Position numbers and translations under genes: made by a program
The notes under the pieces: generated by a model
Seen by the model: the letters and a program-made list of their open reading frames with translations, nothing else
Databases searched by the model: none
What the model was told of the DNA's origin: nothing
Assembly: GCF_001552635.1 (NCBI RefSeq)
Contig: NZ_BCRO01000019.1
Span: 1 to 64,000 of the forward strand
DNA: 64,000 nucleotides
Origin: Actinomadura hibisca NBRC 15177
GTDB lineage: Bacteria; Actinomycetota; Actinomycetes; Streptosporangiales; Streptosporangiaceae
Reading direction: 5' to 3'
In this document: piece after piece, positions 28,404 to 37,379 of the stretch
Layout: each line of letters opens with the position of its first letter
Numbering within the stretch: position 1 is the stretch's first letter

Positions 28404-29714
28404 GTGCGCAAAGTACTGGTGTGCGGGGCGGCGTTCGCCGCGACGTGTATCTCCGCCGTCGCCGTCCCGACGGGTGCCGGGGCGGCCACGCCCGAGCCGG
28501 TCCCGACGCCGAGCGATTCGGTGACCGCGACGCCGACGCCGACGCTCCCCGAGCTTCCCGACCTCCCCGTCGAGCCCGGCGAGCCGGGCGAGCCCGAGGT
28601 CCCGGGCACCCCGACGCCGACCCCCTCGGACTCGATGTCCCCGGCCGAGGGCTCCGCCACGCCCTCGCCGCAGCAGCCCACCGCCCCCGCGCCCGGCGCG
28701 ACCGGCGGCACCGGGGCCACCACCGGCTCCGGCTCGGTGGTGTCGGCCCAGGGCCTCATGGTGACCCCCAAGCCGCCGCGCACCGCCCACTACGCCTACG
28801 GGCCGAACGCGCGGCAGCGCATCGACGCCTACTGGCGTCCCGCGCCCGCCGCCAAGGCCGCCAAGAAGCCGGTCAAGCCTGCGAAGCCCACCAAGCCTGC
28901 CAAGCCCGAGGAGCGGCGGACGGCTGCGACGCCCAAGCCGGGCACCTCCGCCGCCCCCGGCACGCAGGACGCCCGGGGAGCGCAGGGAGCGCCCGCCGCG
29001 CCGCAGGCCAAGCCGCGCCCGGCGATCCTGATGCTGCACGGCGGCTACTGGCTGGAGGGCGACAAGGGCGGCTGGAAGTACTTCGCGCGCCGCCTCACCA
29101 ACCAGGGCTTCGCCGTCTTCGCCGCCAACTACCGGCTCACGCAGTCGGCCCAGTGGCCCGCGCAGCGCAACGACACCATGGCGGCCCTGGACTTCATCAA
29201 GAAGCACGCCAAGAAGTGGAACGTCGACCCGAACCGGATCGTCATCATCGGCTCCTCGGCGGGCGGCATGCTGGCGACCCAGGCCGGGACCGTCGGCGAG
29301 GGCGCGCAGCGTGTCCGCGGCGTGGTCGCGCTGTCGCCGGTCAACACCCCGTACCTGGCCTACCAGGACGGCGTGAAGCCCACCGCGCGCCCCGGCCAGC
29401 GCAAGCTCAAGAAGGCGGTCGTGGACCTGGTCCACTGCGTCCCGCAGCCGGCCGCGGCCGCGTGCTGGAAGCGCGTGGAGGACGCCAACTCCGCCGCGCA
29501 CGCCTCGGCGGGCGACGCCCCGATGTTGCTGATGCACAGCGCGGGCGACTTCGTCCCGGTCACCCACAGCACCGGCCTGGCCAGCGCGCTGCGCGGGGTG
29601 GGCGTCCCGGTGACCGTCCGCACGGTGCCCGGCGCGATGCACGGGTCCCAGCTGCTGAACGACGAGAACGTGTACCCGGAGATCCTGAGCTGGGTCAAGG
29701 CCCGCACCCGCTGA
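28404..29714 (+). CDS. Secreted alpha/beta hydrolase with Pro-rich linker
   Basis: A 436-residue protein. The signal peptide is VRKVLVCGAAFAATCISAVA, with cleavage around AGAA. A Pro/Thr/Glu-rich linker (PTPTLPELPDLP and similar) and a Lys/Pro/Ala stretch (KPAKPTKPAKP) precede the hydrolase. The oxyanion motif is HGGYW, the nucleophile elbow GSSAGG, the acid in HSAGDFV and the His in GAMHGS. It is likely an extracellular esterase attached through the basic or Pro-rich region to the wall. GTG 28404 is preferred (AGGG upstream) over ATG 28365. Confidence 0.85.
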   Translation: MRKVLVCGAAFAATCISAVAVPTGAGAATPEPVPTPSDSVTATPTPTLPELPDLPVEPGEPGEPEVPGTPTPTPSDSMSPAEGSATPSPQQPTAPAPGATGGTGATTGSGSVVSAQGLMVTPKPPRTAHYAYGPNARQRIDAYWRPAPAAKAAKKPVKPAKPTKPAKPEERRTAATPKPGTSAAPGTQDARGAQGAPAAPQAKPRPAILMLHGGYWLEGDKGGWKYFARRLTNQGFAVFAANYRLTQSAQWPAQRNDTMAALDFIKKHAKKWNVDPNRIVIIGSSAGGMLATQAGTVGEGAQRVRGVVALSPVNTPYLAYQDGVKPTARPGQRKLKKAVVDLVHCVPQPAAAACWKRVEDANSAAHASAGDAPMLLMHSAGDFVPVTHSTGLASALRGVGVPVTVRTVPGAMHGSQLLNDENVYPEILSWVKARTR

Positions 29715-29726
29715 TCCCGGGAACGT

Positions 29727-29764
29727 GAACGGCGGCCTCGCGCGTGCGCGCGGGGCCGCCGTTC
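29727..29764. terminator. Bidirectional terminator
   Basis: GAACGGCGGCC (29727-29737) pairs with GGCCGCCGTTC (29754-29764), with further CGCG pairing inside, between convergent genes. Confidence 0.8.
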
Positions 29765-29780
29765 TCATGTCTGCGCGAGG

Positions 29781-30335
29781 TCAGCCGTTCCAGACCATCA
29801 GGACCAGGATGACCAGCCAGATGAGCGCGATGACGCCGGAGATGGCGGCGATCCGGCCGCGCTCGACCTGGGCGATGTCGGTACGGGGAGCGGCGGCACG
29901 GCTCGCCGGGGCCTCGGCCGCGGCCGGGTCGGCGGCGGTCTTCCCGGTGGCCTTCTCAGCCGTCTCCTCGGCGGGCGCGGCGGGGACGACCTCGGCCGAC
30001 GTCTCCTCGGCGGCGGCGACCTCCAGGGCGTGCGCGGCCTTGCGCTGGTCGCGGTCGACCAGGAACAGCAGCACCAGCGCCACCACCATCAGCGTCATCG
30101 ACACCGACAACCACACCTCGCCGAGCCGCCCCTTGCCCAGGAACATCCCGAACAGGAAGATCCCCAGCGTGCCCAGGCCGTAGATCTGCGTGGTGCGGTT
30201 GAGGTAGCGCACCACCGCCACGTTCCGCCGGCGGATGTAGCGCGGGGTGGCCATGGTCGCGGCGGTCAGCGGTCCCAGCGTGAAGATCGCGAATCCGATG
30301 TGCAGGATCAGCAGGAGGCGATCAGAACTCGACAT
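29781..30335 (-). CDS. Four-helix membrane protein, DUF2269-like
   Basis: A 184-residue protein with about four transmembrane helices: LLLILHIGFAIFTLGPLTAA, IYGLGTLGIFLFGMFLG, LSVSMTLMVVALVLLFLV, and the C-terminal IAAISGVIALIWLVILVLMV. Between the third and fourth helix lies an Ala/Glu-rich cytoplasmic stretch. The layout is like DUF2269/small integral membrane proteins, and no function is recognised. It is a single-gene unit on the minus strand. Confidence 0.7.
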   Translation of the reverse strand: MSSSDRLLLILHIGFAIFTLGPLTAATMATPRYIRRRNVAVVRYLNRTTQIYGLGTLGIFLFGMFLGKGRLGEVWLSVSMTLMVVALVLLFLVDRDQRKAAHALEVAAAEETSAEVVPAAPAEETAEKATGKTAADPAAAEAPASRAAAPRTDIAQVERGRIAAISGVIALIWLVILVLMVWNG

Positions 30336-30405
30336 ACCGCGACCCTAGCCCCCGCCGCACGCCGTACCTAGACGAACCCGCGAAGGGGTCCTCGGGGCGG
30401 GGTCC

Positions 30406-32373
30406 TCAGCGCCTGCCGCGCCGCACGCGCAGGTAGTCCGACACCACGTACTCGCCGAGCCGCTCGGCGTCGGGGGCGAAGACCCGGCCGCCGTTGCGGC
30501 GGGCGACCTCCTCCACGAACGACACCAGCCGCCGGTCGTCGGCCAGCATGAAGAAGTTCATGCCCGCGCCGCGCCGGGTCATCTTGTCGACCTCGGCCAG
30601 GGTGAGCACCAGCGTGTCGGCCGAGGGCGGGTAGTCGAACAGGGAGCGGCCGTCCGGGCGCAGGTGGGCGGTGGGCTCGCCGTCGGTGACCACCAGGACG
30701 ATCGGCTCGAAGTCGGGGTGCCGGTCCAGGTGCCGCCCGGCGATCATCAGGGCGTGGTGCAGGTTGGTGCCCTGCACCATGTCCCAGTCCAGCCCGGCCA
30801 TCTCGGCCGGGTGCAGCTCGCGGGCGTAGTTGGAGAAGCCGATGATCTTGATGGCGTCCTGCGGGAACTTGCTGGTGACCAGGGTGTGCAGGGCGAGGGT
30901 CGTCTGCTTGGCCGCCGCCCAGGTGCCGCGCAGCACCATCGAGTAGGACAGGTCGACCAGCAGGCAGACGGCGGCGGCCGAGCGGCGCTCGGTCTCCTGC
31001 ACCTCGAAGTCGTCCACCGCCAGGCGCACGCCGCCGCCCTTGGCCGGGGCCTCCATCGCGTTGCGCGTGATGGCGTTGCTGACGGTGCGGACGACGTCGA
31101 GCGGCTGCTCGTCGCCGAACCGCCACGGGCGGCTGGTGCCGGTCAGCTCGCCCGCCTGGCCCGCGTCGCGCTGGTCGTGGTCGCCCTGGCGGCCCTCGGC
31201 GAGCTGGGAGAAGACGCGCCGCAGCGCGGTCTCGCCCAGGCGGCGCACCGCCTTGGGGGTGAGTTCGAGCTTGCCGCGCTTGCGCTGGAGGTAGCCCTGG
31301 CGTTCCAGCTCGGCCTCGATGCGGCGCAGCTCGGCCAGGTCGTCGACGGCGCGGCGGCCGAGGGCGCGGCGGACCGCCTCCTCGTCGACGTCGTCGAGCC
31401 GCGCGCCCGGGTAGTCCTGGGCGAGCGCCTCCTCCAGGCCGGCGAGGTCGGCCAGCTCGGCGAGGGCGGAGGTGGCGTCGGACATGCCCAGGGGGTCGTC
31501 GCCGGTCATGTTCTCGGGCGTGCCCCAGCCGAGGTCGGGGCGGCGCACGCGCAGCGCGTCGTTCAGCCGCGTCATCTCCATGGCGAGGCCCGCGTCCTGC
31601 ATGGCCTGGTCCATCAGGTCGGCCAGCTCGGCGCGCTGCTCGGGCGACAGGGAGGCCAGCAGCCGGTCCATGGCGGCGGCGCGGCGGGCCAGGGAGTCGA
31701 CCAGCTCTTCCAGGTCGCGCGGGTTGTCGGGGAAGAACTCCCCGTGCTCGCGCATGAAGTCGTCGAAGTCCTGCTGGGTGTGCTCGCCGCGGGCGTCCTT
31801 CTCCAGCATCTGGTTGAGCGCGGCCATCATGTCCTTGACGCGTTCCATGGCCTGCGGGTCCTGGCTCTGCAGGGCCTGCTTCATGCCTTGGAACTGCGCG
31901 TCCAGGACGTCGTTGCGGAGCAGGTCCTTGAGCTGCTCGAAGGTCTGGCGCGCGGCGTCCGAGCGCCACTCGTAGTTCGACAGGCGGCGGATCGCCTGCG
32001 CGGTGTCGGGCGGCAACGTGTCCAGCTCGGCTTCGCGCAGGCGCGCGTCGTCACTCGGGTCAGGGAACAGCTCGGCGCGTTCCTGGCCGATCGCGGTGTC
32101 CAGCAGCGCGCGCGCCTGCTCCAGCGTGCCGTCCAGACGGCCCCGCTCGCGCAGCTCCTGGCGGCGCTCGCGGACCTGGCGCAGCAGGTCGTCCAGGCCC
32201 TTGCGGTCACGCGCGCCGGGCAGGCCCCGGCGCAGCAGGTCGCGCAGCGCCTCGTCGGGCCGGGTGCCGTCCAGCACCGAGTCGCCGAGCGCGTCGAGCG
32301 CGTCGCGGACGTCGTACGGCGGAGCCAGCGGATCGGGCCCGTCCTGGTACGCCCCGTAGCGGTAACGGCTCAC
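30406..32373 (-). CDS. VWA domain-containing protein, CoxE/BchD-like
   Basis: A 655-residue protein. The N-terminal 400 residues are helical and charged. The C-terminal von Willebrand A domain begins CLLVDLSYSMVLRGTW, where the MIDAS is DLSYS, followed by GTN and VTDGEPT (the other metal-binding loops). GTG 32373 has GAGGGGG 6 nt upstream. The MoxR-type AAA gene ends 66 bp upstream, and the two probably form a chaperone-like pair, the ATPase remodelling a partner held by the VWA protein, as in MoxR/VWA and Mg-chelatase-like modules. The partner is unknown. Confidence 0.85.
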   Translation of the reverse strand: MSRYRYGAYQDGPDPLAPPYDVRDALDALGDSVLDGTRPDEALRDLLRRGLPGARDRKGLDDLLRQVRERRQELRERGRLDGTLEQARALLDTAIGQERAELFPDPSDDARLREAELDTLPPDTAQAIRRLSNYEWRSDAARQTFEQLKDLLRNDVLDAQFQGMKQALQSQDPQAMERVKDMMAALNQMLEKDARGEHTQQDFDDFMREHGEFFPDNPRDLEELVDSLARRAAAMDRLLASLSPEQRAELADLMDQAMQDAGLAMEMTRLNDALRVRRPDLGWGTPENMTGDDPLGMSDATSALAELADLAGLEEALAQDYPGARLDDVDEEAVRRALGRRAVDDLAELRRIEAELERQGYLQRKRGKLELTPKAVRRLGETALRRVFSQLAEGRQGDHDQRDAGQAGELTGTSRPWRFGDEQPLDVVRTVSNAITRNAMEAPAKGGGVRLAVDDFEVQETERRSAAAVCLLVDLSYSMVLRGTWAAAKQTTLALHTLVTSKFPQDAIKIIGFSNYARELHPAEMAGLDWDMVQGTNLHHALMIAGRHLDRHPDFEPIVLVVTDGEPTAHLRPDGRSLFDYPPSADTLVLTLAEVDKMTRRGAGMNFFMLADDRRLVSFVEEVARRNGGRVFAPDAERLGEYVVSDYLRVRRGRR

Positions 32374-32393
32374 GGGCGCCCCCTCTCGGGTCG

Positions 32394-32442
32394 GGTGCGG
32401 CGTCAGGTTCGGAGTTCAGGTGCGGCGTCAGGTTCGGAGTCA
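32394..32442. repeat. Two tandem copies of a 24/25-bp unit
   Basis: GGTGCGGCGTCAGGTTCGGA begins at 32394 and again at 32419, the units differing by one base in length. A third partial copy starts at 32443. The last copy overlaps the stop codon of the AAA gene. Such short repeats can vary in number between strains. Confidence 0.7.
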
Positions 32443-33861
32443 GGTGCGATAGGTGGCGGTTCCGTCGGCGCGGCCTTCCGAGACGTCCTTGGACAGGCGG
32501 CGGGACAGGAACAGCCCCTCCAGGGCGAACTCCAGCGCGGCGGCGGCCTGGCCGGGGGAGTCCCCGGTCATCTCCAGCCGTTCCATGATCTTGGCGAGGC
32601 CGCGGACCTGCCCGATGCGGCGCAGCAGCTCGGCCGCGCCCACCAGCTCGCCGGACTCGACCAGCTCGCCGGAGTCGAACTTGTCGAGCAGGCCCGACAG
32701 GTCGGCGGTGCCCAGGGTGCGGCGGTAGGTCTCGGCGGTGGCGCGGCGCAGCAGGTGCTCCAGCACCTCCTGCTCGCGGCCCTCCTCGCTGACCTCGAAC
32801 TCGACCTTGCCCATCAGCGTCGGGACGACCGCGGGCAGGTCGCACACGCGGGCGACCGCGTGGTCCTCCCCGGCGAGCGCGGCCCGCCGCACCGCCCCGG
32901 CCGCGACGGTCTCGGCCGCCGCCAGCGCGAACCGCGCCGACACCCCGGACCGGGCGTCCACGGCGTTGGACTCGCGGACCAGCCGGGTGAAGCGCGCGAT
33001 CACCTCGACCAGGTGCTCGGGCACCTCGGCGGGCACGCCGCCGAGGTCGGCGAAGTCGGCCTCCTGGCGGATCAGGGCCAGCTCGGTGTCCAGCGCCAGC
33101 GGGTAGTGGGTGCGGATCTCGGCGCCGAAGCGGTCCTTCAGCGGGGTGATGATCCGGCCGCGGTTGGTGTAGTCCTCGGGGTTGGCGCTGGCGACCAGCA
33201 GGACGTCCAGCGGCAGCCGCAGCGCGTAGCCGCGGATCTGGACGTCGCGCTCCTCCAGGACGTTCAGCAGCGACACCTGGATGCGCTCGGCGAGGTCGGG
33301 CAGCTCGTTGATGGAGAAGATCCCGCGGTTGGTGCGCGGCACCAGCCCGTAGTGCACGGTCTCGGGGTCGCCCAGCGTGCGGCCCTCGGCGACCTTGATG
33401 GGGTCGACGTCGCCGATGAGGTCGCCGACGCTGGTGTCGGGGGTGGCGAGCTTCTCGCCGTAGCGCTCGTCGCGGTGCTTCCACGACACCGGCAGCTCGT
33501 CGCCGGTGTCGGCGGCGAGGCGGCGGCAGCGCACGCACACGGGGGCGTAGGGATGGTCGTTGATCTCGCAGCCGGTGACGACCGGCGTCCACTCGTCCAG
33601 CAGGCCGCCCAGCGTGCGGATCAGCCGCGTCTTGCCCTGGCCGCGCTCGCCCAGCAGCACCAGGTCGTGCCCGGCCAGCAGGGCCCGTTCCAGGTGCGGC
33701 AGCACGGTGTCGTCGAACCCGACGATCCCGGGGAAGCGCGGCTCGCCCGATCTCAGCCGGGTGAGCAGGTTGTGACGGATCTCGGCCTTCACCGAGCGCT
33801 GCACGTGGCCGCTGGTGCGCAGCCCGCCCAGAGTGGTCTCGCGAGGTGTGGATGGACGCAC
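32440..33861 (-). CDS. MoxR/Mg-chelatase-like AAA ATPase
   Basis: A 473-residue AAA+ ATPase with Walker A LLGERGQGKTRL, the extended cysteine-containing loop PYAPVCVRCRR, Walker B-like GIFSINELPDL, and sensor VLLVASANPEDYTNRGRII. The sequence resembles ChlI/BchI-type and sigma54-interaction AAA modules. With the downstream VWA gene it forms an ATPase-VWA pair. GTG 33861 was chosen; an ORF opens further upstream but the N-terminal residues lack homology-like features. It is read divergently from the FIST gene. Confidence 0.85.
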   Translation of the reverse strand: MRPSTPRETTLGGLRTSGHVQRSVKAEIRHNLLTRLRSGEPRFPGIVGFDDTVLPHLERALLAGHDLVLLGERGQGKTRLIRTLGGLLDEWTPVVTGCEINDHPYAPVCVRCRRLAADTGDELPVSWKHRDERYGEKLATPDTSVGDLIGDVDPIKVAEGRTLGDPETVHYGLVPRTNRGIFSINELPDLAERIQVSLLNVLEERDVQIRGYALRLPLDVLLVASANPEDYTNRGRIITPLKDRFGAEIRTHYPLALDTELALIRQEADFADLGGVPAEVPEHLVEVIARFTRLVRESNAVDARSGVSARFALAAAETVAAGAVRRAALAGEDHAVARVCDLPAVVPTLMGKVEFEVSEEGREQEVLEHLLRRATAETYRRTLGTADLSGLLDKFDSGELVESGELVGAAELLRRIGQVRGLAKIMERLEMTGDSPGQAAAALEFALEGLFLSRRLSKDVSEGRADGTATYRT

Positions 33862-34004
33862 GCGATCGACATTACGTCGCCGATTCCGCAAATCGCACCC
33901 CCGCGCGGGATTCGGCCCCGTCCGGAGTTTGGGACAGGGGGGAGCAGCGGGGAGACTAGGGAGGGTGAACAGACCCGGTGACCCGTTCGAGGGAGGCGGC
34001 CCCG

Positions 34005-35168
34005 ATGGCACGATTCGGTGACGGCCTGGCCGTCGGCCCCGACCTGACCAGCGCCGCCGCGGCGGCGGTCGAGCAGGCGCGCGCGTCGCTGGACGCGCCG
34101 CCCGACCTGGTGTGCGTGTTCGTCTCCGGCGGCGACCCCGAGGAGGTGGAGCGCGCGGTGCTGCGCGCCACCGAGGTCGCGCGGGCGCGGGTGGTGCTGG
34201 GCTGCACCGCCGCCGGGGTGATCGGCGGCGGCCGGGGCGTGGAGGAGACCAGCGCGGTCAGCGCGTGGGCGGCGGTGCTGCCGGGCGCGCGGCTGGAGCC
34301 GTTCCGGCTGGAGACGCTGAAGGCCGAGGACCGGCTGATCGTCGTCGGGATGCCCGAGGGGCAGGACGACGACGTGGTCGGCGTGCTGCTGGCCGACCCC
34401 TACAGCTTCCCGGTGGACGCGTTCGTGGAGCGGTCCGGCGAGGCGATGCCGGGCCTGCCGCTGGTCGGCGGCATGGCCGACGGCCGCGAGCGCGGCGACG
34501 TGCGGCTGTTCCTGAACGGCGACGTGCACGCCGAGGGCGCGGTCGGCGTCGTGCTGGGCGGCGCGGTCACCGCGACCACCGTCGTCAGCCAGGGCGCGCG
34601 GCCGATCGGCCCCGACATGGTGGTGACCCGCGCCGACGAGAACGTGCTCTACGAGCTGGCCGGAACCCCGGCGCTGGAGAAGCTGGAGCAGGTCGTGCTG
34701 GACCTGCCCGAAGAGGAGCAGGAGCTGGCCGGGCGCGGCCTGCTGATCGGCGTGGCGATGGACGAGTACGCCGACGTGCACGAGCGCGGCGACTTCCTGG
34801 TGCGCGGCGTGGTCGGCGCCGACACCGACACCGGCGCGATCGCGATCGGCGACGTGGTGGACGTCGGCCGCACGGTGCGCTTCCAGGTCCGCGACGCGGG
34901 CGCGGCCGAGCACGACCTGTCGGCCCTGCTGGAGCGCTTCGACCTGCGGCCGGTGGAGGGCGCGCTGCTGTTCTCCTGCAACGGGCGGGGCCGGGCGATG
35001 TTCCCCGACTCCGACCACGACGCCAAGGTGCTGGGCCGCGCGTTCGGTCCGGCGGGCATCGGCGGGTTCTTCGGGGCGGGCGAGATCGGCCCGGTCGCCG
35101 GGCGCAACCACGTGCACGGCTTCACCGCCTCGATCCTGGCCTTCGGTCCGGCGGGGGACGCTCCTTGA
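34005..35168 (+). CDS. FIST domain sensor protein
   Basis: A 387-residue soluble protein with a FIST_N domain (about residues 30-215; LVCVFVSGGDPEE, VLGCTAAGVIGGG) and a FIST_C domain (about 225-375; GALLFSCNGRGRAMF, GFFGAGEIGPVAGRNHVHGF). FIST proteins are thought to bind small ligands, perhaps amino acids, as sensory input modules. It has no output domain of its own. ATG 34005 has GGAGG 9 nt upstream. It overlaps the next gene by 4 bp (TTGA), so the ROK kinase is translated with it. Confidence 0.87.
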   Translation: MARFGDGLAVGPDLTSAAAAAVEQARASLDAPPDLVCVFVSGGDPEEVERAVLRATEVARARVVLGCTAAGVIGGGRGVEETSAVSAWAAVLPGARLEPFRLETLKAEDRLIVVGMPEGQDDDVVGVLLADPYSFPVDAFVERSGEAMPGLPLVGGMADGRERGDVRLFLNGDVHAEGAVGVVLGGAVTATTVVSQGARPIGPDMVVTRADENVLYELAGTPALEKLEQVVLDLPEEEQELAGRGLLIGVAMDEYADVHERGDFLVRGVVGADTDTGAIAIGDVVDVGRTVRFQVRDAGAAEHDLSALLERFDLRPVEGALLFSCNGRGRAMFPDSDHDAKVLGRAFGPAGIGGFFGAGEIGPVAGRNHVHGFTASILAFGPAGDAP

Positions 35169-36097
35169 GCGCACCGGTGCTGGCCGTCGACGTCGGCGGC
35201 ACCAAGCTGGCCGCCGGGGTCGTCGATCCGGACGGCCGCGTGGTCTCCTACGACCGGGTCGCGACCCCGGCGGACGTGGACGCCGAGGGCCTGTGGCGCA
35301 CGCTGGAGGCGCTGCTGGGCAAGCTGACGGCCGGTGTCGGCGCGCTCGCGGGCGTCGGCGTCGGCTGCGGCGGGCCGATGACCTGGCCCGCCGCCGAGGT
35401 GTCGCCGATCAACATCCCGGCCTGGCGCGGCTTCCCGCTGCGCGAGCGGCTGCGCGCGGCCTACCCGGGGCTGCCCGTGCGCGTGCACAACGACGCCGTC
35501 TGCGTGGCGGTCGGCGAGCACTGGCGCGGCGCGGGCCGGGGCCGCGCCGACGTGCTGGGCATGGTGGTGTCCACCGGCGTGGGCGGCGGCCTGATCTCCG
35601 GCGGGCGGCTGGTCGACGGGGCCAGCGGCAACGCCGGGCACATCGGCCACGTCGTCGTCGACCCGGACGGGCCGCCGTGCGGCTGCGGCGGGTACGGCTG
35701 CCTGGAGGCCGTCGCGCGCGGCCCCGGCCTGGCCGCCTGGGCGCAGGAGCAGGGCTGGCGGACCGGTCTGCCCGCCACCGGCGTCGAGCTGGCCGACGAC
35801 GCGCGGCGCGGCCACCCCGTCGCGGTCGCCGCGATGCGCCGCGCGGGCCGGGCGCTGGGCGTCGCGATCGCGTCGGCCACCCACCTGTGCGACCTGGAGG
35901 TCGTCGCGATCGGCGGCGGGCTGTCGCAGGCGGGCGCGCTGCTGTTCGACCCGCTGGAGGAGGCGCTGCGCCGCCATGCCCGCATGGAGTTCGCGCGCCG
36001 GGTCTCGGTGGTGCCCGCCGCGCTCGGCCAGACCGCCGGGCTCGTCGGCGCGGCGGCGCTGGTCTACGAGGGCGGGCGCTACTGGAGCGCCGGCTAG
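35165..36097 (+). CDS. ROK family sugar kinase
   Basis: A 310-residue sugar kinase of the ROK family. It has the ATP-binding DVGGTKLAAGVV near residue 9, HNDAVCVAVGEH, GTGVGGGLI-type VVSTGVGGGLISGG, the ROK zinc motif CGCGGYGCLE, and the second phosphate motif VAIGGGLSQAG. It phosphorylates glucose or an aminosugar, with no DNA-binding domain, so it is a kinase and not a repressor. TTG 35165 overlaps the FIST stop. Confidence 0.9.
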   Translation: MSAPVLAVDVGGTKLAAGVVDPDGRVVSYDRVATPADVDAEGLWRTLEALLGKLTAGVGALAGVGVGCGGPMTWPAAEVSPINIPAWRGFPLRERLRAAYPGLPVRVHNDAVCVAVGEHWRGAGRGRADVLGMVVSTGVGGGLISGGRLVDGASGNAGHIGHVVVDPDGPPCGCGGYGCLEAVARGPGLAAWAQEQGWRTGLPATGVELADDARRGHPVAVAAMRRAGRALGVAIASATHLCDLEVVAIGGGLSQAGALLFDPLEEALRRHARMEFARRVSVVPAALGQTAGLVGAAALVYEGGRYWSAG

Positions 36098-36158
36098 CGC
36101 GGGGCGCTCCCGGCCGCGTCCCGGCCGGAACGGTCGGGGCGCATGGCAGGATTTCGGC

Positions 36159-37379
36159 ATGGCCCTGAACCTCGATGACATCCGCGCGGCCCGGGAACTG
36201 CTGCGCGAGGTGATCGTGCCGACCCCGCTGATCCACTCGCGGGTGTTGTCGGAGGCGATCGGCGGCCCGGTCTACCTCAAGTGCGAGAACCTCCAGCGCA
36301 CCGGCTCGTTCAAGATCCGCGGCGCGTACGTGCGGATCGCCCGGCTGAGCGAGGCCGAGCGCGCCGGGGGCGTGGTCGCCGCGAGCGCGGGCAACCACGC
36401 GCAGGGCGTCGCGCTGGCGGCGTCGATGCTGGGCTGCAAGGCCACGGTGTTCATGCCCGCGGGCGCGCCGCTGCCCAAGGTCGCCGCGACCAAGGGCTAC
36501 GGGGCCGAGGTCGTGTTCCCCGGCCCGACCGTGGACGACTGCCTGGAGGCGGCGCAGGAGTACGCCGCCGAGCGCGGCGCGGTGTTCATCCACCCCTTCG
36601 ACCACGCCGACGTGGTCGCCGGGCAGGGCACCATCGGGCTGGAGATCCTGGAGCAGCTGCCCGACGTGCGCACGGTCGTCGGCGCGGTCGGCGGCGGCGG
36701 GCTGATGTCGGGCGTGGCGACGGCGCTGAAGGCGGCGGCCAAGGAGACCGGCGCGCAGGAGGTCAAGATCGTCGGGGCGCAGGCCAAGCGGGCGGCGGCG
36801 TTCCCGCCGTCGCTGGCGGCCGGGCGGCCGGTGCGGGTGGAGGTGCAGCCCACCATGGCCGACGGCATCTCGGTCGGGCGGCCCGGCGACCTCACCTACG
36901 ACCTGGTCACCGACCTGGTGGACGCGGTCGTCACCGTCACCGAGGAGTCGATCTCCCAGGCGCTGCTGATGTGCCTCGAACGTGCCAAGCAGGTGGTGGA
37001 GCCGGCCGGGGCGGCGGGCGTCGCGGCGTTGCTGGAGCACTCCTACGCGGTGCGCACCCCGGTGGTGGCGCTGCTGTCGGGCGGCAACATCGACCCGGTG
37101 CTGCTGGCGAAGGTGCTGCGGCACGGCCTGGCGGGCGCGGGCCGCTACCTGGTGGTGCGCTGCCGCCTGAAGGACCGGCCCGGCGCGCTGGTCACGCTGC
37201 TGAGCGAGCTGGCCGAACTCGGCGTGAACGTGCTGGACGTGATGCACGAGCGGATCACCGCGCGCCTCCACGTCGAGGAGGCCGAGGTGCTGATGCACCT
37301 GGAGACGCGCGGCTCCGAGCACAGTGAGGACGTGCTCGGGCGGCTGAGAGCGAAGGGCTACACGCTCACGCTCAGCTAG
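36159..37379 (+). CDS. ilvA: Threonine ammonia-lyase
   Basis: A 406-residue PLP enzyme that converts threonine to 2-oxobutanoate and ammonia, first step to isoleucine. The PLP lysine is in LQRTGSFKIRGAY near residue 50, with SAGNHAQGVA and GGGGLMSG for substrate and phosphate. One C-terminal ACT-like regulatory domain (about 330-406) suggests feedback control. ATG 36159 lies 10 nt after CAGGAT, fitting a leaderless start. Its TAG stop shares CTAG with the stop of the convergent permease gene. Confidence 0.92.
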   Translation: MALNLDDIRAARELLREVIVPTPLIHSRVLSEAIGGPVYLKCENLQRTGSFKIRGAYVRIARLSEAERAGGVVAASAGNHAQGVALAASMLGCKATVFMPAGAPLPKVAATKGYGAEVVFPGPTVDDCLEAAQEYAAERGAVFIHPFDHADVVAGQGTIGLEILEQLPDVRTVVGAVGGGGLMSGVATALKAAAKETGAQEVKIVGAQAKRAAAFPPSLAAGRPVRVEVQPTMADGISVGRPGDLTYDLVTDLVDAVVTVTEESISQALLMCLERAKQVVEPAGAAGVAALLEHSYAVRTPVVALLSGGNIDPVLLAKVLRHGLAGAGRYLVVRCRLKDRPGALVTLLSELAELGVNVLDVMHERITARLHVEEAEVLMHLETRGSEHSEDVLGRLRAKGYTLTLS

